Of a DNA stretch of 64,000 bases, positions 33,283-40,670 are shown piece by piece. The DNA comes from Paenibacillus pinisoli (GTDB lineage Bacteria > Bacillota > Bacilli > Paenibacillales > Paenibacillaceae). How positions within the stretch are numbered: position 1 is the stretch's first letter; each line of letters begins with the position of its first letter. The notes beneath the pieces were generated by a model. The model ran no database searches. It was not told the origin of the DNA and saw only the letters and a program-made list of their open reading frames with translations. A program made the position numbers and the translations under genes. The stretch lies in contig NZ_QXQB01000002.1 in the NCBI RefSeq assembly GCF_003605435.1, forward strand, positions 744,001 to 808,000. The letters are read 5' to 3'.

Positions 33283-34224
33283 TTCCAATCCTATAATGGA
33301 GCGCGGATGCTCTCCCCCTGGAGAAGCGGCGCTTGCCAGTCTCTGCTGAAGCTTATGAAAATATTCAATCACGTAAATACGGAAGCGTTCAAAGCTGGGC
33401 GACAGCTCTTGCCGCTCCAACCAGGTCAAGCTTATCGTCCGGAAGCAGTTCGGATCGGCGATCCGTACAGCTACAGTGGCCGGGTCCGTATTGTCCATAT
33501 CCCATAGCGCGGGAATAAAGGCGATGCCGATGCCTGCCCGGACAAGCTTATGAAGCAGTGCAGGATCCTCCACCTCAAAAATAACATTAGGCGTAAACCC
33601 CGCTTTCCGGCAAAACTCATCCGTCGCATCCCGCAGCCCGAAGCCGGCTTTGAGCCCGATAAAAGCTTCCTTCTCTACCTCGATCAGATGCACGGATTCC
33701 CGCGAAGCCAGACGATGACTGACAGGCAGCAGCAGACGCAGCTCCTCGGACAACAGCGGTATGCTTGTCGTATTCGGCAATTCAATGGGCGGTGCGGATA
33801 GGCATAGGTCAATCTCTCTATCCTTCAGCAGTTGCTTCATAGAATTGTAGCAGCCCTGCTGGAACCGGAATCTCGTCTCCGGATGCTTCGCGACGAACGA
33901 AGCCAGCATCTCGGATACGAACGGCAAGTGAATGGAGGCCACCGTAATGACTTCTTCATACTTGCCCGTTATCCGGACGGCTTCCCGTTTGCCCTTCTCC
34001 AGCTCGCTGAAGGCGCGCTCGACATGCTGCAAGAAAATTCTGCCTGCCTCGTTCAGCCGGATATTGCGGCCTAATCGGTCGAATAACGTCACACCCAGGT
34101 CATCCTCCAGCCGCGCAATCGTCTGGCTCAACGATGGCTGCGCGATATTCAGCTCTTTGGCCGCTTGGGTAATATGCTCCCGGCGGGCCACCGTTTGAAA
34201 ATATTTGAGCTGCAACAGGTCCAT
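33271..34224 (-). CDS. LysR-family regulator
   Basis: A 317-residue LysR regulator. The helix-turn-helix is at residues 1-62 (ITQAAKELNIAQPSLSQTIARLEDDLG) and a co-inducer domain runs from about 90 to 295. A purine-rich AGGAG tract precedes the ATG. It lies between the LLM monooxygenase and the binding-protein operon, and the only regulator gene in the 17-38 kb island. It is the natural candidate to bind the CNAT-N7-ATNN/TATTGGA elements. No promoter of its own is obvious; read-through from the LLM gene past a terminator is possible. Confidence 0.92.
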   Translation of the reverse strand: MDLLQLKYFQTVARREHITQAAKELNIAQPSLSQTIARLEDDLGVTLFDRLGRNIRLNEAGRIFLQHVERAFSELEKGKREAVRITGKYEEVITVASIHLPFVSEMLASFVAKHPETRFRFQQGCYNSMKQLLKDREIDLCLSAPPIELPNTTSIPLLSEELRLLLPVSHRLASRESVHLIEVEKEAFIGLKAGFGLRDATDEFCRKAGFTPNVIFEVEDPALLHKLVRAGIGIAFIPALWDMDNTDPATVAVRIADPNCFRTISLTWLERQELSPSFERFRIYVIEYFHKLQQRLASAASPGGEHPRSIIGLERLK

Positions 34225-34263
34225 TCTCCTTCTCCTCTCTCTCTTGAAATCGCCGCTAAGGAC

Positions 34264-34291
34264 AAAAAAAGCCGAAGCGGAATGCTTCAGC
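34264..34291 (-). terminator. Terminator of the LLM monooxygenase gene
   Basis: GCCGAAGC (34271-34278) pairs with GCTTCAGC (34284-34291), and on the minus strand seven T follow. It separates the LLM gene from the LysR gene. Confidence 0.87.
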
Positions 34292-34377
34292 CTACAGTTG
34301 TCTGTTCGACTTGAAATCTGGAATCAATTGTATGATTTCTACCATTAATCCCATTCTATTCCCGATGACAAGGTTGG

Positions 34378-35442
34378 TCAATACAATCTCCTTTGGCCTC
34401 TTAGCTCTCGCCGGACAACAGGCATGACTTCCTTAGCCAGCAGCTCAATGGAACGGGCGACTTTGGCGTAAGGGACGCCTCCGATATCCAATTGAAGGAT
34501 ATAGCGACTATGCCCAATCAGCTCATGCTGATACATAATTTTCTCCACAATTTGCTCGGGACCTCCGACAGCAAGCGCATAGGCAGCTCCTGTAGACCGT
34601 TCGAACTCCTCGCGGGACATGCGGTCGGCCGGATTGCGCTTTTGCATAATATGCTCGAAGTAATTGGCATGGTACGGATAATATTCATCCAGAGCTTGGC
34701 GTGAAGTCGGCGCAATATAACCATGGCCGCATACGGCGACCGGAAGCTGCTCAGGCCTATACCCGGCGGCCTTGCCAGCGGCACGATAAGCATCAGCCAG
34801 CGGCTTCAGCCGGCTCGGATCGCCGCTTAGCTGCGCGAACGCCAGACCCGCCCCCAGTCTTCCTGCCCGCTCTGCGCTCTCCGGCGTACGGCCTACGCCG
34901 ATCCATAGAGGAAGCTTGCCGCCAAGCGGCCTCGGCGCTACACCCGCCTCAAGCAGCTCGGGACGGAATCGCCCTTTCCAAGACACACTCTCCTCGTGGT
35001 TGATTTGAAGCAGCAGGTTGATCTTCTCTTCAAACAGCGCATCATAATCCGTTAGCCCATAGCCGAACAATCGGTACGTATCCAGAAACGCCATCGCGCC
35101 GCGCCCTGCGATAATCTCCGCTCTGCCGTCCGACAAGAGGTCCAGCGTCGCAAAGTCCTCGTACAGACGCACGGGGTCAACTGTGCTTAATACAGTTGTA
35201 GCGCTTGTCAGCTTGATGCGCTTCGTATGTCTGGCAACCGCAGCCAAGACGACCGGTGGCGCCGTCACTGCAAAGTTCGGTGTATGATGTTCGCCTACTC
35301 CGAATACATCAAGCCCGGCTTCCTCGGCAAGCCTCGCCGCCGCAATAATCTCCTCCAGCCGCTGCTTCGCGCTAACCGCTCTTCCGCTATGCGGATCACG
35401 TGTCAAATCGCCGAACGTATACACTCCAAATTCAAAGCTCAA
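34378..35442 (-). CDS. LLM-class flavin-dependent monooxygenase
   Basis: About 354 residues of the bacterial luciferase-like fold. FGVGEHHTPNFAVTAPPVVLAAVA near residues 45-68 and LLSDGRAEIIAGRG near 120-133 are typical, as is LPLWIGVGRTPESAERAGRLG. It uses reduced FMN and oxygen to oxidise an organic substrate, often cleaving C-S or C-N bonds. TTG 35442 is chosen because GGGAGG lies eight bases upstream; upstream ATGs have no ribosome binding site. The SsuE-like reductase of the same island could supply its flavin. The shared promoter element is at 35498-35554. Confidence 0.88.
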   Translation of the reverse strand: MSFEFGVYTFGDLTRDPHSGRAVSAKQRLEEIIAAARLAEEAGLDVFGVGEHHTPNFAVTAPPVVLAAVARHTKRIKLTSATTVLSTVDPVRLYEDFATLDLLSDGRAEIIAGRGAMAFLDTYRLFGYGLTDYDALFEEKINLLLQINHEESVSWKGRFRPELLEAGVAPRPLGGKLPLWIGVGRTPESAERAGRLGAGLAFAQLSGDPSRLKPLADAYRAAGKAAGYRPEQLPVAVCGHGYIAPTSRQALDEYYPYHANYFEHIMQKRNPADRMSREEFERSTGAAYALAVGGPEQIVEKIMYQHELIGHSRYILQLDIGGVPYAKVARSIELLAKEVMPVVRRELRGQRRLY

Positions 35443-35497
35443 GCGTTGTTCCTCCCTATCGGCTGCCATAATGACAGGCGGCTTATTCATCCCCTAC

Positions 35498-35554
35498 ATC
35501 TTAACGGGAGGCTCCGCGCCAACTCCAATATCAAATTTCATATCGAATTGATAG
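35498..35554 (-). promoter_or_regulatory. Shared LysR-type promoter element, LLM monooxygenase
   Basis: Minus strand: CTAT-N7-ATAT begins at 35554, TTTGATATTGGA at 35535-35524 and the -10 TAAGAT at 35503-35498, 20 nt after TATTGGA. Over the 32 nt ending in TATTGGA it matches the element at 17438-17469 in 24 positions without gaps. Confidence 0.78.
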
Positions 35555-35561
35555 GCTGGGC

Positions 35562-35618
35562 CAATGAAAGCGATAGCGAACTTCATATTGGATTTGCAAG
35601 AGGATTTGCCTATATAAT
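35562..35618 (+). promoter_or_regulatory. Shared LysR-type promoter element, OYE operon
   Basis: CAAT-N7-ATAG begins at 35562, TATTGGA lies at 35586-35592 and a perfect -10 TATAAT at 35613-35618, 20 nt later. It is back to back with the LLM element, only 7 bp apart. Confidence 0.77.
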
Positions 35619-35670
35619 AACGACCATAAACCAATTAAACCTATCAGAATAAAAGGAAAGGAGCTTTTGC

Positions 35671-36675
35671 ATGACCGTTTCTTTGCATTCGCCCGGCCGA
35701 ATCAACAAGCTCCAACTGAAGAACAGACTCGTCCTAGCCCCCATGCAGCAGCATAGAGGCACGCCGGACGGGTATGCGACGGAGTATCATGCCCGGCATT
35801 ACGGTAGGCGCTCAGCCGATGTCGGACTGGTCATCGTCGAATCCACTGCCGTATCGCAAGGGGGCCGTCTGTATCAAGATGATATAGGCATCTATACAGA
35901 TTCCCACATTAAGCCACTTAGAGAGGTCGTTAAAGCCGTTCATGCAAGAGACGGCCGCGCCTTTATTCAGCTATCGCATGGCGGACGCAAGTCGCATCTG
36001 CTTCCCGGAGAGAGGCTGCTGGCGCCAAGCCCGATTGCATTCAATGATGAATACGGACAGCCCCTCGAGGCCAGCAACGAGCAATTGGAGCAGCTTGTGG
36101 AGCAATATCGCAAGGCGGCTCTTCGCAGCCGGGAAGCCGGCTTCGATGGAATCGAACTGCATGCTGCACATGGCTATCTTCTGCATCAGTTTCTGTCGCC
36201 TATATCCAATCTGCGCACAGACTCTTATGGCGGCAGTTCGAACCGCAGACTGCAGTTCATCCTGCAAGTTGCCATAGCCGTACGTGAAGCGGTCGGACCG
36301 GACTATCCGGTTCAGATCCGGGTTTCTGCTTCGGATTACGATCCGGGCGGCTTGATTCCGCAGCACGTAGCGGACATCGTCAAGCGGCTGGAGCCGCTGC
36401 TCGATGCCGTTCATGTCAGCTCTGGCGGCATTACGCCCGTCCGTCCTCACAATGTTCATCCCGGCTATCAGATTCCGTATGCCGCCGTTCTGAAATCGGA
36501 GACGACCCTCCCTGTCATCGCCGTTGGCGGCATCCATCAGCGAGCGCTGGCGGAGCGTGTCGTCGCAGAAGAACTCGCCGATTTCGTCGCCATCGGACGG
36601 CCTATGCAAGACGAGCCGGACTTCGCGGGACAGCTGCTCGGCAAGCAGCCTCTGCCCGCCCGGAGCGGATCATAA
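35671..36675 (+). CDS. Old-yellow-enzyme-type NADH:flavin oxidoreductase
   Basis: A 334-residue TIM-barrel flavoenzyme of the OYE family. RLVLAPMQQHRGTPDG opens the barrel, FIQLSHGGRKSH and IELHAAHGYLLHQFLSP are the family signatures, and VAIGRPMQDEPDF ends it. Such enzymes reduce activated C=C bonds or demethylate amines. AAAGGAG is nine bases upstream of the ATG. It leads an operon with a binding protein and permease and is divergent from the LLM gene. A role on an unsaturated intermediate is plausible. Confidence 0.9.
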   Translation: MTVSLHSPGRINKLQLKNRLVLAPMQQHRGTPDGYATEYHARHYGRRSADVGLVIVESTAVSQGGRLYQDDIGIYTDSHIKPLREVVKAVHARDGRAFIQLSHGGRKSHLLPGERLLAPSPIAFNDEYGQPLEASNEQLEQLVEQYRKAALRSREAGFDGIELHAAHGYLLHQFLSPISNLRTDSYGGSSNRRLQFILQVAIAVREAVGPDYPVQIRVSASDYDPGGLIPQHVADIVKRLEPLLDAVHVSSGGITPVRPHNVHPGYQIPYAAVLKSETTLPVIAVGGIHQRALAERVVAEELADFVAIGRPMQDEPDFAGQLLGKQPLPARSGS

Positions 36676-36708
36676 TCCGGCTACAACCACTCTAAGATAA
36701 AGGCGGTA

Positions 36709-37569
36709 ATGCAATTGTCTATAATGAAGAGAAGCAAAAATAAATGGCACATATTCAGAAGAACGCTAGCAGGTGCCTTATTGGCGCTTGCCGCCGTTTC
36801 GCAGCTAGCCGCATGCGGGAGCGGCGGGGAGAAAGCTGTCTCTGGAGATGCCAAGGATCAAAAAATCGTGCGGATCGGAACAAACGGCGCCTTCTATCCC
36901 TACTCCTTCAAAAACACGGAGAACGGTGACAAGCTGGAAGGCTATGAAATTGAAATATGGGAGAAGCTTGCGGAGAAGCTGGACTTCAAAATCGAATACC
37001 AGCTGACCGACTTCGCCAGCTTATTCGGAGCGCTGGAGTCCAAAAAGATCGATACGATCGTCAACTCCATCGCGCTATCCGAAGAACGGAAAGCGAAATA
37101 CCTCTTCACCGATCCCTATGTCTATTCCGGCGCGCAGCTTGTTGTGAAGGAAGAAAATACAACGGTAAATTCGCTGGAGGATTTGAAGGGCAAAAAAATC
37201 GGCCTTGTCGCCGGCAATAAAATTATGCTGAACTACATTAAAGAGGCTGACCCCGAAGGCAAAATCGAAGTCGTCACGTACGAGACCGGCGAAGGCGCCT
37301 TCCGCGACGTGCTGCTCGGGAGGCTGGATGCCACCTTCTCCACCAAAGCGGCCGCGCTTGCCCAGATCAAAAAAACCGGCCAGCCGATTCGTCTGGCGGG
37401 CAGCCAGTTCGTCGTCATCCCTGCCGGAAGCCCCTTCCTCATCAACGACGAGAACAAGGCTTTCGTGGAAGAGGTGAATGCCGCTCTGAAGGAGCTGCGC
37501 GATGACGGCACCATCAAGCTAATTGCAGAAAAGTGGTACGGCGAAGACATTAGCAAGCCGGCGGAGTAA
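36709..37569 (+). CDS. Amino-acid-type ABC solute-binding lipoprotein (second copy)
   Basis: A 286-residue lipoprotein with a basic leader, lipobox QLAAC (C36) and the same SBP_bac_3 fold as 32237-33079. Shared stretches include KYLFTDPYVYSGAQLVVKE and GRLDATFSTKAAALAQIKKT, so they are paralogues with one substrate class. AAAGG precedes ATG 36709, 33 bp after the OYE gene. The permease starts four bases after its stop. Confidence 0.9.
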   Translation: MQLSIMKRSKNKWHIFRRTLAGALLALAAVSQLAACGSGGEKAVSGDAKDQKIVRIGTNGAFYPYSFKNTENGDKLEGYEIEIWEKLAEKLDFKIEYQLTDFASLFGALESKKIDTIVNSIALSEERKAKYLFTDPYVYSGAQLVVKEENTTVNSLEDLKGKKIGLVAGNKIMLNYIKEADPEGKIEVVTYETGEGAFRDVLLGRLDATFSTKAAALAQIKKTGQPIRLAGSQFVVIPAGSPFLINDENKAFVEEVNAALKELRDDGTIKLIAEKWYGEDISKPAE

Positions 37570-37573
37570 GGCG

Positions 37574-38245
37574 ATGAACTTTGACCTGTCTTATCTGATA
37601 AGAAGCCTGCCGCAGCTGCTGAGCTATTTGCCCATTACGATGATGCTGTCTGTCCTCTCTATGATATTTTCCGTCATGCTCGGCATTATCATTGAATCGA
37701 TGATTCGTTCGCGTCTTAAGGTTGTTCATGGAGCGGCGAACGCTTATATCTTATTCTTCCGTTCTACGCCGCTGCTCGTTCAGCTCTTTCTGCTTTATTA
37801 CGGACTGCCGCAGATTTTCCCGGCACTGAGTGCAATGAATGCGTTCCAGGCCACGGTAATCGGGATCAGCCTGAATAACGGAGCTTATCTGGCGGAGATA
37901 TTCCGCGCGGCAATCGACTCGGTGGATCGCGGTCAATCGGAGGCCGCGCAATCCGTCGGCATGACCCGGCTCCAGACCTTCCGCCGCATCGTCTTCCCGC
38001 AGGCCTACCGGATTGCTCTGCCTTCGCTCGGCAATACCTTTCTCGTCATCATCAAGGAGACATCGCTCGGCTTTACGTTAGGCTTGACGGAAATGATGGG
38101 CCAAGCGAAGCTGATGGCCGCCGACACGCTGAAAGTAATGGAAGCCTTCCTCTCCGTCAGCCTGCTCTATCTGGTCGTCGCGCTCTTCTTCGGCAAGCTG
38201 CAGGGCTTGCTGGAGAAGAAGGTCGGCAAGCCTTATGTGCAGTAG
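37574..38245 (+). CDS. Amino-acid-type ABC permease (second copy)
   Basis: A 223-residue permease with FRSTPLLVQLFLLYYG and the coupling loop QSVGMTRLQTFRRIVFPQAYRIALPS, a clear paralogue of 31527-32201. Its true start is ATG 37574, four bases after the binding-protein stop. As in the other pair, no ATPase gene accompanies it, so both must borrow an ATPase encoded elsewhere. A terminator follows directly. Confidence 0.9.
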   Translation: MNFDLSYLIRSLPQLLSYLPITMMLSVLSMIFSVMLGIIIESMIRSRLKVVHGAANAYILFFRSTPLLVQLFLLYYGLPQIFPALSAMNAFQATVIGISLNNGAYLAEIFRAAIDSVDRGQSEAAQSVGMTRLQTFRRIVFPQAYRIALPSLGNTFLVIIKETSLGFTLGLTEMMGQAKLMAADTLKVMEAFLSVSLLYLVVALFFGKLQGLLEKKVGKPYVQ

Positions 38246-38260
38246 CGCATAACCTGGCCA

Positions 38261-38298
38261 AGAAGGGCTTGCGCATTGCGTAAGCCCTTCTCTTATTA
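38261..38298 (+). terminator. Terminator of the OYE-binding protein-permease operon
   Basis: AGAAGGGCTT (38261-38270) pairs with AAGCCCTTCT (38282-38291), followed by CTTATT. The T run is short but the stem is strong. Confidence 0.75.
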
Positions 38299-38324
38299 CG
38301 CCCCATACCCGTGCGCATATTGAA

Positions 38325-38867
38325 TTATGGATAAGAGATTTCTTCGGTCCCCCTGCACAGCTCTAACATAGATCCGGCAACGCATACACAATCCTCGAAT
38401 CCCAAATTCCCGGAATGCGCCATCAGAATGGAATACTCCCCATTCCGCGGCTTCGCTCTCATATCGAATATGTAGTGATGGCCGCTGCCATCCATCGCAA
38501 ATGATACCGTCCCCGGCATATACGCCGGAAATTCATAGGCCAAGTTCATAGCCCTAAATTCAGCGGTCCCAAAAAACTGAAAGTGACGAGCGCCCGTCTG
38601 AAACTCTCCACCATTGGAGTACCGCAGCAGCTCTCCGTAACTCTCTGGCAATTCCCGTTTTGGAAAATCCCATGTCTCTGGAACCAATGGCTTATAAAGC
38701 GCATAATACGGTGACGTGACGGGAAACGGATTCACCTGCCGCTTCTTAATCTCCTCTATCTCCAGCTCCGATAACGGCTCATTCCATTGCGCCTGCAGCG
38801 CAAGCCACTCCTCCTGTGGAGCCCCCGGCAGCTTAGCCCACTCCCGCTCGAATACTCCATCCCACAT
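38325..38867 (-). CDS. SMI1/KNR4-like protein
   Basis: About 180 residues of the SMI1/KNR4 (SUKH) fold, with LPESYGELLRYSNGGEFQTG as the hallmark and a following YEFPAYMPGTVSFAMDGSG. SUKH proteins are often immunity proteins for contact-dependent or polymorphic toxins, but no toxin gene is adjacent here, so a stand-alone role is likely. AAGGAG eight bases upstream supports ATG 38867 over the earlier GTG. It lies convergent to the island's last operon. Confidence 0.82.
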   Translation of the reverse strand: MWDGVFEREWAKLPGAPQEEWLALQAQWNEPLSELEIEEIKKRQVNPFPVTSPYYALYKPLVPETWDFPKRELPESYGELLRYSNGGEFQTGARHFQFFGTAEFRAMNLAYEFPAYMPGTVSFAMDGSGHHYIFDMRAKPRNGEYSILMAHSGNLGFEDCVCVAGSMLELCRGTEEISYP

Positions 38868-38956
38868 CTCCACCGCTCCTTGCCAGAATAAAATTAGGCG
38901 TCCAGCGAGCTTATCCTAATCTTAATCTGCTTCATGTAACTATTGCCTCGAACTTC

Positions 38957-39445
38957 TTATGAGCCAAGTACCTCAACTGATAATGAAACCGCAGTGTAAC
39001 CCGTTAATTTATGATTCGAAAAGGTGCACCTGTGCTCCAAGCATTCTCCTCTCAAGATAGCTGGCAAATAGTAAGGGATCATCTCGCCTATTCCGAGATT
39101 GCGCTCCGACAAGATCCAGTCGATAGCCTTCCAATCCAGGATGCCTTCGCTGATCTTAAGCGGGGTCGGATAGACGTAGTCCTCAGGAAGCTCGGCAACA
39201 AAGACGTACATGCCGCCTCTGGATATGCCGTCCGACTCCCAGCTCACCACGCCTCTGTAATGGGCGTCAGCCAGCTTTATGCCCGTTTCTTCGAACGTTT
39301 CGCGCAATACGCAGGCAAGCGGCGATTCACCAGGCTCGAACTTCCCCCCGACGCCGTTCCACAGCCCTTTCGTCGGGGCTTTCTCTCTATTTAATAGCAA
39401 CAGATTATGGCCTCGTTTAATAAAGCAGATGGTATATGGATACAC
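38957..39445 (-). CDS. MutT-like Nudix hydrolase
   Basis: A 162-residue Nudix protein resembling 8-oxo-dGTP diphosphatases. The Nudix box spans residues 34-56 (GKFEPGE, then RETFEETG), with all metal-binding residues. KGLWNGVGGKFEPGES fits enzymes that sanitise oxidised nucleotides. Translation appears to start at GTG 39445, but the ribosome binding site is weak, so the first few residues are uncertain. Confidence 0.85.
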   Translation of the reverse strand: MYPYTICFIKRGHNLLLLNREKAPTKGLWNGVGGKFEPGESPLACVLRETFEETGIKLADAHYRGVVSWESDGISRGGMYVFVAELPEDYVYPTPLKISEGILDWKAIDWILSERNLGIGEMIPYYLPAILRGECLEHRCTFSNHKLTGYTAVSLSVEVLGS

Positions 39446-39572
39446 TTCAAGTCACTTCCCGCTATTGTCCTATTCCCTTATCATACTACAAAGGGGAGAT
39501 TGTTCTCATCCTCGAGACAGCCTCTCAGCCTTCTTGCAAGGTGTCCTTACTCTCCCATGAAACAAATGCCGC

Positions 39573-39725
39573 CTAGTAGAGAGCGTCCCGCAACGGATAC
39601 GCTCGAGTAACCCGGAAACCATAAAAGCTGTACGTTAGAGTCAACTGCTCCAACTTGTCATTATCCCGCTCCAAAAGAACTCCATAATGAATCGGTGTTC
39701 CCTCTTGCTTCTTAATGACTTCGGA
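39573..39725 (-). pseudogene. Short coding-like fragment, possible gene remnant
   Basis: The only coding-like content of the 39446-39762 gap is a 50-codon minus-strand frame between a TGA at 39726-39728 and a TAG at 39573-39575. It reads EVIKKQEGTPIHYG... and ...YGFRVTRAYPLRDALY, which looks like real protein, yet it has no start codon or ribosome binding site. I take it for the 3' remnant of a decayed gene. The family is not recognised. Confidence 0.35.
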
Positions 39726-39762
39726 TCATGACTTTATGAATCGGACCGACTTGTAACGACCG

Positions 39763-40038
39763 TCAACTCTTCTTGGATCTCTTATACCAGCTGCGAGCCG
39801 CCGAGATAAGGAGATAGACAATGACCATATTCAAAAACAAGCTCAATAGATTAAGGCTTAACGATGCTAGCAGATTAGTCCGCCAATTGCTATAGATCGT
39901 CAGGAATCGAATGGGGAACCCCACTTCTATCCATCCGTCTTTGACTGTTCGAAAGGGATAAACATAGGCTAATATAATGACTAGCCATGCAGATGCATTG
40001 AATACCCTCGTATTGATTGGCTCGAAGTATTTCAGCAT
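39763..40038 (-). CDS. Small membrane protein of unknown function
   Basis: A 91-residue protein with two hydrophobic segments (roughly 13-30 and 58-80) and a basic end ARSWYKRSKKS, so probably a two-helix membrane protein with a cytosolic tail. GGGAGG lies upstream of ATG 40038, but with a rather long spacing. It begins just downstream of fabZ on the same strand. I do not recognise the family. Confidence 0.5.
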   Translation of the reverse strand: MLKYFEPINTRVFNASAWLVIILAYVYPFRTVKDGWIEVGFPIRFLTIYSNWRTNLLASLSLNLLSLFLNMVIVYLLISAARSWYKRSKKS

Positions 40039-40082
40039 TCGATTGGGTCGCACCTCCCATACAGAGTAGAGCCGCTTATCAC

Positions 40083-40520
40083 CTAGATGGAACTGAATGC
40101 AAACATGATTTCCGCTTCGCACACCAGTTCGCCGTTCACCGTGGCTACGCCTTTGCCCCTGACTATCTGGCCCTTGACCCGCGTTACATCGAAGGCGAGC
40201 TGGAGCTGATCTCCCGGTTTGACCTGCCGCTTGAAGCGGCATTGGTCTATCCCCGTAAGAAAGCCGATTTTATTCCCGCTCCCGCTTCCACTTCCATCGT
40301 CCGACATCGCGATGCCTCCAACCTGCGCCAGCGCTTCTACGATCAGTACGCCCGGCATGACCGGATAGCCTGGAAAATGTCCTGTAAAATACGGCTCATT
40401 GATCGTCACGTTTTTCGTGCCGACAGCTCTCTTCCCTTCATCGAGCTCTACAATCCGATCAACTAGCAAAAAGGGATATCTATGTGGAATCCGCTTTTGA
40501 ATTTGTTCCGAGTTAAGCAT
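40083..40520 (-). CDS. fabZ: 3-hydroxyacyl-[acyl-carrier-protein] dehydratase FabZ
   Basis: A 145-residue hot-dog-fold enzyme of fatty acid synthesis that removes water from 3-hydroxyacyl-ACP. Catalytic residues are H48 in [12 protein letters not shown] and E62 in [15 protein letters not shown] six bases upstream fixes ATG 40520. It is not accompanied by other fab genes and lies between the ThrS terminator and a small membrane gene. It carries an unusual Ser/Gly insert ([12 protein letters not shown]) after the catalytic helix. Confidence 0.93.
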   Translation of the reverse strand: MLNSEQIQKRIPHRYPFLLVDRIVELDEGKRAVGTKNVTINEPYFTGHFPGYPVMPGVLIVEALAQVGGIAMSDDGSGSGSGNKIGFLTGIDQCRFKRQVKPGDQLQLAFDVTRVKGQIVRGKGVATVNGELVCEAEIMFAFSSI

Positions 40521-40592
40521 GAGTGCCTCCTTGAATGAATTTATGTTTATATTAACGTTATTTGGAAGAAATGACCACACTTTGCAGCCATC

Positions 40593-40632
40593 AAAAAAGC
40601 CGGCAGCCGCTCTAAGAGCGCAACTGCCAGCC
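40593..40632 (-). terminator. Terminator of the threonyl-tRNA synthetase gene
   Basis: GCCGGCAG (40599-40606) pairs with CTGCCAGC (40624-40631), with an inner GCTCT/AGAGC stem. On the minus strand six T follow. Confidence 0.88.
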
Positions 40633-40670
40633 AGCTTATGAACGAGACTTCGTGATGCCATCGCCTGCGC

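Noticed and set aside
38325..38867. Immunity gene of a polymorphic toxin system
   Set aside because: The SMI1/KNR4 fold would allow it, but there is no toxin gene or toxin C-terminal fragment next to it.
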